From positions 1 to 64,000 of the forward strand of contig CAJNDS010002354.1 in assembly GCA_905221605.1 (NCBI GenBank): a DNA stretch of 64,000 bases. The letters run 5' to 3'. The notes below the pieces were generated by a model that saw nothing but the letters and a program-made list of their open reading frames with translations, did no database searches and was not told the origin of the DNA. The DNA comes from Symbiodinium natans (lineage: Eukaryota; Sar; Dinophyceae; Suessiales; Symbiodiniaceae). A program made the translations under genes and the position numbers. The number at the start of each line of letters is the position of its first letter. Positions within the stretch are counted from its first letter, which is position 1. This document shows positions 51,060-58,346 of the stretch, one piece after another.

Positions 51060-51300
51060 TCAGTTACCCTTGTAGATCAGCCTTGCCACCGATCTGTCCA
51101 CAAAGATCGATGACTTCCAACAACTTTGAAGGCTTTGGATTCACTTTGGCAATCTCTTGCACCGGCCGCACCAGCTTATTGAAGCTGACAATGACGAACT
51201 TGTCTACTCAAGTCTCTGTTCAACAACACTGCTTTTGCCGAAGAACTATCGGTGTGCAACCGGATTGCAATCTCTAATTTGGCCAATTGACTGATCAGTC
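51060..51300 (-). pseudogene. Fragment of a retroelement RNase H, minus strand
   Basis: The minus strand reads AIRLHTDSSSAKAVLLNRDLSRQ then VRHCQLQ, which fits the last RNase H Asp motif (TDSSSAK) and the conserved RH that follows in LTR-element RNase H domains. A frameshift follows, then EIAKVNPKPSKLLEVIDLCG. It is the 3' part of another element upstream of Copia-3 on the same strand; the rest is lost into the satellite region. Confidence 0.5.
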
Positions 51301-51440
51301 CCTTGCTTTCTGCGCCGCAGTCAATACAGTTTTAACTCAGCCTTACAGGAACTTAACGACACACGCCCTTGAACTTGGTAGATTCAGCGTAAGTGAGCAA
51401 GTGCACACGCGGTGAGCATGAGTAAGAGAGAGATTAAGAG

Positions 51441-51690
51441 TGAGTGTCTTGTTTTTGCTTGAAGGTGTGGCGAGTGCGGAGAAGGCAGTTTTGCGGTGCA
51501 GCCTGAACATGCCTGCTGCTGCTTTGTGGTTACTTGTAAGAGGTGAGCACGCATCCGGTTCAGGACCAAGCTAAGGGTGTGTTTGCAATATTATTTCCAG
51601 CAAACAGTGGGCAGGCTTGGGCGAAGACAAGCGGGCTTGCAACGCAGAATGCTTTTGGTGTGGCTTGTGCAGCGTCGTTCTGCTCTTGCG
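51441..51690 (+). repeat. Diverged duplicate of 52,912-53,190
   Basis: Both copies begin with GAGTGTCTTGTTTT and share GTGCAGCCTGAA, TGCCTGCTGCTGCTTTGTGG, GGTGAGCACGCATCCGGTTC and a long block ending GTGCAGCGTCGT. Insertions and substitutions separate them. Each borders a GAGTGA/GTGAGC-type satellite, so the unit and satellite were probably duplicated together. Confidence 0.8.
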
Positions 51691-52090
51691 TTCGCGCCGC
51701 TTACGCTTACATTCACGCTCACTCTCACTTACTCTTGCGCACGCTCACGCTCACTCTCACGCTCACGCTGCCTCTCACTCTTGATGCAGCTTGATTCTCA
51801 ACTCGATGCGTGCTCTATTTAAGTGTAAGCGTAAGAGTAAGAGAAAGTAAGCGTGAGTGAGAGTGCAAGAATCTACAACTGTGAGCGTAAGCGTAAGCGT
51901 AGCGTGAGAGTGCGTAAGAGTTAGCGTGAGAGTTAGTGTAACGTAATGAGCGTAAGAGTAAGCGTGAGAGTAAGCGTGTGAGCGTAAGAGCAAGTGTAAG
52001 AGTTAGTGAGCGTGCGTGAGCGTAAGCAGCGTAAGCAGCGTGAGCGTAAGAGTGAGCGTAAGAGTGAGGGGTAAGAGCGTGAAAGTAAGC
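51691..52090. repeat. Degenerate GTGAGC / GCGTAA satellite with an inverted arm
   Basis: 51,691-51,778 is pyrimidine-type (CTCACGCTCA-like) and 51,826-52,090 is the complementary purine-type (GCGTAAGAGT-like), with about 50 bp between. The arms could pair into a long imperfect hairpin. Open frames here are artefacts of the repeat. Confidence 0.85.
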
Positions 52091-52094
52091 GTGC

Positions 52095-52260
52095 TTTTTT
52101 TGAACCAACGCCTCTTTACTGCATCAGCAGCGCAGCAGGCCGTTCTTGGTCTTAACACTAGAGGTGAAACAGAGCAGGTGCGAAAACCAAAGCAAACACG
52201 CACCAAAACCACCACAAAACACAACCACCAAACAACCCGCCAAAACCAAAGCACCTAACG
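52095..52260 (-). repeat. Retroposon-type tail, minus strand copy
   Basis: Read on the minus strand it ends GCAGTAAAGAGGCG and a short A tract (T7 at 52,095-52,101 on the + strand). It is preceded by a GGTTTTGGCGGGTTGTTTGG-like stretch that resembles the T/G-rich part before the tail at 35,810. Confidence 0.6.
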
Positions 52261-52340
52261 TTATTGTGTCCTCCGCTCAGTACTTAAGGTCAGCAGCGAA
52301 AAGAAAAGGAGTAAGCGTAACAGCAAGTGTAAGATTAAGC

Positions 52341-52625
52341 ATAAGCGTGAGCGTAACGTGAGCGTGAGCGTGAGCGTGAGCGTGAGCGTGAGCGTGAGCG
52401 TGAGCGTGAGCGTGAACGAGAGCGTGAGCGTGAGCGTAAGTGTGAGCGTAAGCGTGAGCGTGAGCGTGAGCGTGAGCGTGAGCGTGAGCGTAAGCGTAAG
52501 CGTGAGCGTGAGCGTCAGTGAGCGTGAGCGTGAGCGTGAGCGTGAGCGTGAGCGTGAGCGTGAGCGTGAGCGTGAGCGTGAGCGTGAGCGTGAGCGTGAG
52601 CGTGAGAGTGAGAGTGAGAGTGAGA
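52341..52625 (+). repeat. (GTGAGC)n hexanucleotide microsatellite
   Basis: A nearly perfect 6-bp array with a few GTAAGC variants, interrupted near 52,515. It produces long Leu-Thr or Ser-Val frames that are not genes. An A/T-rich unique stretch (52,626-52,815) follows. Confidence 0.97.
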
Positions 52626-52819
52626 TCAATACATGTGATGAATTTGATGATGTTGATATTAGTGTTGATATGTTGGCACAAGATGAAATTTCATTTTTTA
52701 AATATTGAACAAGTGACACTATAGTTACAGTGTCAAACTACCAAGATTAGTAATAATTGATAAATAATAAGAATTGCTAAATCAAATAATGGCTTCAATC
52801 GTTGCTATAAATATTTTAA

Positions 52820-52820
52820 C

Positions 52821-52852
<32 letters not shown>

Positions 52853-52855
52853 CTC

Positions 52856-52915
<60 letters not shown>

Positions 52916-52918
52916 TGT
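52820..52918 (+). repeat. (GAGAGT)n hexanucleotide microsatellite
   Basis: A second 6-bp array, one step different from the GTGAGC array, directly before the duplicated unit starting at 52,912. Confidence 0.96.
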
Positions 52919-53190
52919 CTTGTTTTATTTGCTGGAAGGTGCGCAGAATGAGCACGTGGTTGTCCTTGAAGTTGAGGAGGGAGCTGAGGGAGGCAGTTAG
53001 CGGTGCAGCCTGAATATGCCTGCTGCTGCTTTGTGGTCACTTGTGGGAGGTGAGCACGCATCCGGTTCAGGACCGAGCTGAGGGTGTTATTTCCAGAAAA
53101 CACAGCGTGGGCAGGCTTGGGCGAAGACGAGCGGGCTCGCGACGCAGGATGCTCTTGGTGTGGCTCGTGCAGCGTCGTCCTGATTGCTTT
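52912..53190 (+). repeat. Diverged duplicate of 51,441-51,690
   Basis: Same order of conserved blocks as the copy at 51,441. The remaining sequence up to about 53,400 has no supported gene. Confidence 0.8.
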
Positions 53191-55379
53191 GCACGCAGGA
53201 GCAGGCCAAGACATCGTCGAAGTATCTGAGGCAGACGCAGACTAAGAGCGACGGTGGCAGAAAGCCATAGCGCCAGCTTTTCTCCATAGCTTTTTCCGGT
53301 TGCACCACACCGTCACAACGCAGACTCAACTGCCAGGATGCGCCAGAACAGGTGCTGAGAGAGGTTCAGAAAGTGATTTCTCCGGGCCCCCGATTCTAGG
53401 TACAGAAATTGAAGGGATTTTGGTGACGCTTGTGTAGGGCCTCTATGGGATCCCTGAAACTCAACCCGGAGCCGGCCAGCAAGAGAACTGCTGGCACTCT
53501 GCAGCGGGAGGGCTGCAGAGACCTGCCAAGAGGCGGACTTCTCCGCAGTCTGCAGCTGGGATGCTGCAGGAACTGCACGAAGGCTACTTGCGCTGGAACT
53601 GCTCCCGGGTCCAGGGAACCAGAGGCTTCAGGTTCACGATTTCTCTCGTGCTGCTGGCAGGTTCCAAATCCCAAAGGTTTCAGGTTGAGATTTCTCTCTG
53701 CTGCTCCCAGGTCCCGATTTTTGCTGTGCTGTTCCCAGGTCATGAGGACCCATCGGCACCAATGTACCATCAGACTGTTTCCTCTCTTTCTTCATTCACT
53801 TCTCTGCTGCAATTCCCTCCCAATCTTTCACAGCATTTTTTTGTTATTGAGGGAAGAGCCAAGAGGGGAAAATCCAACCTGCACATGTACCCAAACACAG
53901 CAATGCCCCCCGGGCAGTTGGCAATGTTTCCCCGCTTGTGAGTGCGACATCAAGAAGGAGCAGGCCATGCAACCGCCACAGCATCTGGGATGAAAGGGTC
54001 CAGGACTTGGGTTCGGGGAACTCCGAACCCCAACTCCCAAACTCTAAGCCGTGGGACACGTTTCGCCGCGCAATTGCCTGGCGCGCCTGTGAGGCTGCAG
54101 GCCCAGCAGTGCCAGCCTTCGTCCTCTGCGGTCTGTGTGTGACAGTGAAAACCGGCCGCTGCGTGGGGCAGTTAAGTTGCTTGGATCTTCAATTGCGTCC
54201 CTGCAGGTCAAGCATGCCGGTGCCCCTGCTGAACCTTGCAGCCAGGACAGCGACTGCGTTGAGGTTGCTTATTGCGCGCTTTCCTTGGTCGAGACCTGTG
54301 AGTTCCCCGGACCGGGGAGCAGGTCCAGTTGCAAGGAAGGCTTCGTGCAGTCCCTGCAGCGTTCCAGCTGCAGCATGCCGAGAAGTCCGCCTCTTGGCAG
54401 GCCCCTGCAGCCTTTACGCTGCAGACTGCCTGGCAGTTCTCTTCTTGGCCGGCTCTGGACTGAGTCTCAGGGACAGCGGGTTTGCTTTGTGGCCTATGTG
54501 CTATGGCCGCTGCGCCGGGCAGTAAGGGATTGAGGAGCAAGTGTGCCGCTCAGCAACAACCTACCTGCATTTCGCTTGGAACCTGGAGACTAGACACGCT
54601 GAGCGCAGGCCCAGTAGCAAGGGAGGCTTTGCAGGCTCTGCGGCATCCAAGCTGCAGGCCCAGAAGCCTGCTTGCAGTCCCTGCAGCCGCAAAGCTGTAA
54701 GACCTCCTTGGCCAGTCCCTGCAAATTGCATAAACGTTCTCCAAAGGCTACGTTTCTGGGATGAAGGGTTTTACTTGGCCCCTTTTCAGCTCCGCGGACA
54801 CGTTTCGCTGCGCAACTGCCTGGCGCGCCTGTGAGGCTGCAGGCCCAACAGTGCCAGCCTTCGTCCTCTGTGGTCTGTGTGCGATAAGTTGCTTGGATCA
54901 CTGCGTCACTTGCATATACGGACCCTGTAGGTCAAGCATGCCGGTGCCTCTGCTTAACTTTGCAGCCAGGAACACAGCGACTGCGCTGAGGTTGCTTATT
55001 GCGCGTTGGTCAGTAAGAGCGAGAACGCCAAGGAAGTGCCTTGCGCGTTAACGCATCGAGGTCTCCGCCCTCACAGCACGCATCCGCGTGCTGTGTGGGC
55101 ACTGTGGGCTGTACTGCTACTGTGTGGCAAAAACAAGTCTTTGGTCTCAACTCTCTGGCCGTTCAGTGTGCATTCACACTTACTTGTCAACTTAACTGCA
55201 AACGGCCCTGGCGCTTGTGTGGGAACTGTCCCTACGGACGCGTTGGGCAGTTTAGGTGACGGAGGTTCCTTGCCTTACGGCCGACCCATACCTTCGCTTA
55301 ATGTCTGTACCAGACGTGGCACAGCATTGCTATGGGTGACGGGCAGCTGAGTGATTGGTGCCGGTAGGTTCTTGTTTTT
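53191..55379. other. Non-coding CTGCAG-rich region with a large direct repeat
   Basis: 54,055-54,279 and 54,797-55,005 are direct repeats of about 210-225 bp. Both start GACACGTTTCGC and end GCTTATTGCGCG, with one copy missing a piece near the middle. Open frames here overlap in several registers and look like chance. Repeated CTGCAGG-type words occur across 53,500-54,700. I recognise no protein. Confidence 0.6.
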
Positions 55380-55582
55380 ATTGGTCTCACCTCGCTGGCC
55401 TTGCGTTAACTTGTCTTGCATAAGAGCCTCTGCGCTAGCGGTTGCTTCTTTGTAGTCACGACTTCTTTTACGCTCGCTAGCTTCTAATTAGATGTCTGTC
55501 TCACCCTGAGTGGATTGTCCACACAAGATTGGCCTACTGGGCTGCTGACGCAGTAAAGAGGCGACCATCTCAAAAAAAAAAA
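55380..55582 (+). repeat. Retroposon-type 3' tail ending in A11
   Basis: GGCCTACTGGGCTGCTGACG and then AGTAAAGAGGCG lead to A11 at 55,572-55,582. It is the same tail as at 35,800-35,961. The unit probably begins further upstream, but its 5' end cannot be defined. Confidence 0.65.
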
Positions 55583-55713
55583 GGTCCAGGCCCGGGTGGG
55601 GCCCTAGGTTGGTTCAAGGCTTCGGGTTTCGGACAAAATGGTGTAGGATTTCATGCTTTAAACTTTAAGGTTCAAGACGTTGTTCTCCGTTTGTGACAGA
55701 ACACGCAGGAAGC

Positions 55714-55853
55714 CCGGTTTAGGGTTTAGGATGTCAGGGCCTCCTAAACCCTAAACCCTAAACTTTAAACCCTAAACTTTAAACCCTAAACCCTAAGCCC
55801 TAATTAAGCCCAAAGCCCTAAACCCTCAACCCTAAACCCTAAACCCTAAATCC
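55714..55853. repeat. Interstitial telomeric repeat, mainly CCCTAAA orientation
   Basis: A short GGGTTTAGG piece is followed from 55,743 by CCCTAAA units with CTTTAAA and CCCTCAA variants. TTTAGGG-type telomere repeats are known in dinoflagellates and plants. Confidence 0.9.
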
Positions 55854-55884
55854 CCTACATACGTATCTGTCGTAGAGTGTACAA

Positions 55885-55975
55885 AGTTCGGGTTTTGGGT
55901 TTAGGGTTTCGGGTTCAGGGTTTCGGGTTTAGAGGGTTTAGGTTTTGGGTTGAGGGTTGAGGGTTAAGTGTTTGG
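55885..55975. repeat. Interstitial telomeric repeat, degenerate GGGTTTA orientation
   Basis: Variants GGGTTTCG, GGGTTTAG and GGGTTGAG in opposite orientation to the array just upstream, forming a facing pair about 30 bp apart. Confidence 0.85.
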
Positions 55976-56091
55976 CTTGACGGCGAAGTGTTCTCCGAGC
56001 TTTGCGCCCAGAAGGGTCGGCAAGGTATGGAGCATCAGCTACGATCTTTGAAGCCTCGGGGAAAAAATTTGTTGCTTCGCTATTCAGGGTG

Positions 56092-56436
56092 ATGGAGAGC
56101 AGAGCATGCGGAGGCGAGGCTCAGGAAACGGTTTATTTTGAGGTTCGTGCGCCATGGATGATTGCCAGACGTGAGGAGTGAGGGCACAGCAGTGTTTAGG
56201 TTCAAAAGGCTGACACTGGGTCGAACGTCTCGATTTTCCGTGTTCGATCGGAGCGGAGCTGCACATCATGCGGTGCCGCGCACGGCCGCTGACGCCTCTG
56301 GAAGAATATTCCAAGTCCTGCAAGGACCAAGCTGCTGTGGACACTGAGCCGATGCTTTTTCCCATGTTCACTGTGCTCCTCGATTCAGTGATGAGCATGA
56401 CGAAAGTGGAACCTCACGAGGTGCTGAAATCCAAAG
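56092..56436 (+). CDS. Host-gene exon(s), dinoflagellate protein with MTKVEPHE motif
   Basis: An ATG at 56,092 opens MESRACGGEAQETVYFEVRA, plausibly the protein start; this piece stops near 56,180, so an unseen short intron is needed. From about 56,220 (first ATG 56,268) another frame reads LEEYSKSCKDQAAVDTEP and VMSMTKVEPHEVLKSK, ending at a GC donor at 56,437. From memory, MTKVEPHE followed by SHQW...HPDP is a combination seen in many dinoflagellate proteins of unknown function; I could not check this. The junction to the next exon keeps frame. The 5' exon structure is uncertain. Confidence 0.45.
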
Positions 56437-56805
56437 GCAGGGCCCCAGAAGTGAGAATGATTAATAATACCCGAGTTTTTCCTCGGCCTGTGCTTTCTCC
56501 GAACACCTAGCGAAGGGTTTTCGTTCTCAGCGTTCCTGGGACATGGCAAGCGAAAGGGGGAAGTGAAACGAGGCGTTTCCTGCAACAGGCTGGGATGCAG
56601 GTTAAGGCGCAACAGCATCGCCGTGCGGATTGAATGCGTATACGATATGTCTTTGCATTCCGATTCGTGGGTCCCTGTGAGGTTTGTCTTGTTGCACCAT
56701 AACCCCTAAACCCTAAACCCTAAACCCTAACCCCAAACCCCTAAACCCTAAACCCTAAAACCTTCAACCCTCAACCCTAAACCCTCAACCCTAAACCCCT
56801 AAGAG
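56437..56805 (+). other. Intron (GC-AG) ending in a CCCTAAA telomeric array
   Basis: Donor AAAG|GCAGGG and acceptor TAAGAG|GCCTGC join Lys-Gly-Leu in frame. The last 105 bases (about 56,701-56,803) are CCCTAAA-type repeats that run up to the acceptor. GC donors are common in dinoflagellates. Confidence 0.55.
56701..56803. repeat. Interstitial telomeric repeat, CCCTAAA orientation, inside an intron
   Basis: CCCTAAA units with CCCCTAAA and CCCTCAA variants; they end immediately at the proposed splice acceptor. Confidence 0.92.
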
Positions 56806-56926
56806 GCCTGCTGGTCCAGTTCGTGAAGAGTCTGGGCCGCGCCTTGTTTGTGTCTCACCAGTGGGTCGGCCGCCGCCATCCCGACCCGGAGTTCACCCAG
56901 TTCCGCGTACTACAAGACGCCTTGAG
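56806..56926 (+). CDS. Host-gene exon encoding the SHQW...HPDP motif
   Basis: The 121-base exon encodes LLVQFVKSLGRALFVSHQWV and then HPDPEFTQFRVLQDAL. It is open, free of repeats, and flanked on both sides by telomeric arrays. Splicing the two telomeric introns keeps one frame: codon phase 1 at the first junction and phase 2 at the second. Confidence 0.55.
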
Positions 56927-56993
56927 GCGTGGGGCTTAGGGTTTAGGGTTTAGGGTTTAGGGTTTAGGGTTTAGGGTTTAGGGACGCGTTGAG
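56927..56993 (+). other. Intron made almost wholly of TTTAGGG repeats, flanked by a 13-bp direct repeat
   Basis: The 67-bp interval consists of GCGTGGGGC, about seven TTTAGGG units (56,936-56,983), and ACGCGTTGAG. GACGC(C/G)TTGAGGC is present on both sides (56,916-56,928 and 56,983-56,995). GC...AG boundaries inside the duplicated motif allow in-frame removal (Leu-Arg-His). This is the arrangement expected of an inserted intron with a target duplication. Confidence 0.55.
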
Positions 56994-57613
56994 GCATTTT
57001 AGGGAGACTTGGGATTTTTTTCATGTTTTTTATGATTCTAATTCAGTTTTTGGGTAGTCGAATTCCTAAGAAGTAGCAGAAATGACACTTTTGGCCAGGG
57101 TTCCAAAGTTCAGTTGAGGCATCTCATGTCCGAGGTGCAACAGGTGGATCCTTGGACTAAATGATGACGGGCTCTTCCCGAAACCATGTCCAAGCAGGAA
57201 GCCACGTGATCTTTCTGGATTCTGCCTTCAGGAAGATTTGATCTGGTGAGCCGAGTCGCTCCCGTCGACCTAACATAGGGGTCGGAAGAATTGCTAATCG
57301 TATTCCCTTATGGTCCCTTTGCAATTATACTTGTAATCCTATGCTTATCCCCAAAACCCTGTTCTAGTTGTTCAGGCCCCTATAGTAGCAAAGACTGAAG
57401 GGTCACGTCAGTAAAGCGTGAAAGGTCGGACTACCAACACCCACACATACAGCTGATAAGGGAAGCGCTGAGTTCTCTCGCTTCTGCTTCTAGCAATGCC
57501 GAGGAATCCAGAGGATTCTTACGACCATGGGAGTTAACTAAACTGGCCCCAAACCACCGTTTAGCTGTACATACCAAGTAGGGTTAGGAGAGCAGATTCG
57601 GATGACTGATTGT
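56994..57613. other. Downstream part of the host gene or intergenic DNA, not resolved
   Basis: A short frame continues after 56,994 (HFRETWDFFHVF) and stops at about 57,060. No further exon, RNA gene or repeat was recognised. Confidence 0.3.
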
Positions 57614-57626
57614 ATTTTGGCTCAAG
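57614..57626 (+). other. Possible relic of the dinoflagellate spliced leader
   Basis: ATTTTGGCTCAAG equals the last 13 nt of the 22-nt dinoflagellate spliced leader; the upstream 9 nt do not match. Such relics mark genes or elements returned to the genome from trans-spliced mRNA. A 13-nt match alone is suggestive, not proof. Confidence 0.4.
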
Positions 57627-58016
57627 GAAAATAGGCGTGCCCGTTGTGCGTCTTTCCTTGTCTTAAGTACCTTTGTTGTACTTAACTGGTTAACAGCCTC
57701 AAGCTACGTGGTCACTTTGGTAGGAACGCTTACTGTTCGCGAGCGAATGGTGTTTTATCGATTGCTGCCAAATTGTCTCTAAGAAAAACGGGGTGCCGTT
57801 TGGTCTTGGTTTGAAGCCCAAAAGTTTCTGATGCTTGTCTTGCTTGGTATGCCAACGACGATTTGCAATTGCATGTGCAGGAAGATGTGTGTGCAGCACT
57901 GGCTCTTCAGCTCAGTGCCAAAAATTTTGAGACCGGAGGCCGCGTTCTAGTCTAGTGGCTCTTAAAGAGGTGCTAAGACTTTAGTTTCGTGCAAGCTTCC
58001 CGCGATCGGGAAGTGG
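57627..58016. other. Leader-like region before the tyrosine-recombinase element
   Basis: No gene is supported. The stretch may be the 5' end of the element that starts coding at 58,017, but no terminal repeat was recognised. Confidence 0.3.
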
Positions 58017-58328
58017 ATGGACCTGTCTGCATCAAGTGCCTCCACATCGTCTTCCGACGATTTCCGGGTGCCTGTGCCCTCTTTTGTTTTTGTACCCGTG
58101 CGCATTCGACCTTTGCACTTTCACGTGCCTGCACTTCAGCGCTGCTTGGACGCACCACCTGATATTTTCAGCTACATTGTGGAGCCTAGTTTCCGTGGCC
58201 TCCTTGTTAGTCGGCGTGAAGGGGCCCGTTTTCTTCTGTACCTCACGCTGTCTGATTGGACCAGCTTTGGTGCTGCTACCCATTGGGTGCAGTCGTGTTA
58301 TCGCCAGCTCCTGTCTTTGCCTGGTTAA
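58017..58328 (+). CDS. Small ORF of 103 aa upstream of the recombinase
   Basis: It ends 18 bp before the recombinase ATG and is read in the same direction. The sequence has a Ser-rich start, then a Val/Pro/Phe-rich body (PSFVFVPVRIRPLHFHVPAL) and a Trp-containing end. No domain is recognised. The tight spacing suggests that it belongs to the same transcript as the recombinase. Overlapping frames on both strands reduce certainty. Confidence 0.4.
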   Translation: MDLSASSASTSSSDDFRVPVPSFVFVPVRIRPLHFHVPALQRCLDAPPDIFSYIVEPSFRGLLVSRREGARFLLYLTLSDWTSFGAATHWVQSCYRQLLSLPG

Positions 58329-58346
58329 CGACCTCTTCGTGGTGCA

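Noticed and set aside
52261-52724. Long frames encoding Leu-Thr, Ser-Val or Arg-Glu repeats on both strands
   Set aside because: They are translations of the (GTGAGC)n hexanucleotide array; an uninterrupted 6-bp repeat is open in several frames at once.
55743-56983. A true chromosome end
   Set aside because: Arrays are short, degenerate and in both orientations, with unique and coding-like DNA on both sides, so they are interstitial.
57300-57560. Small nuclear RNA or tRNA in the region before the recombinase element
   Set aside because: No cloverleaf, Sm site or conserved snRNA block could be identified by reading.
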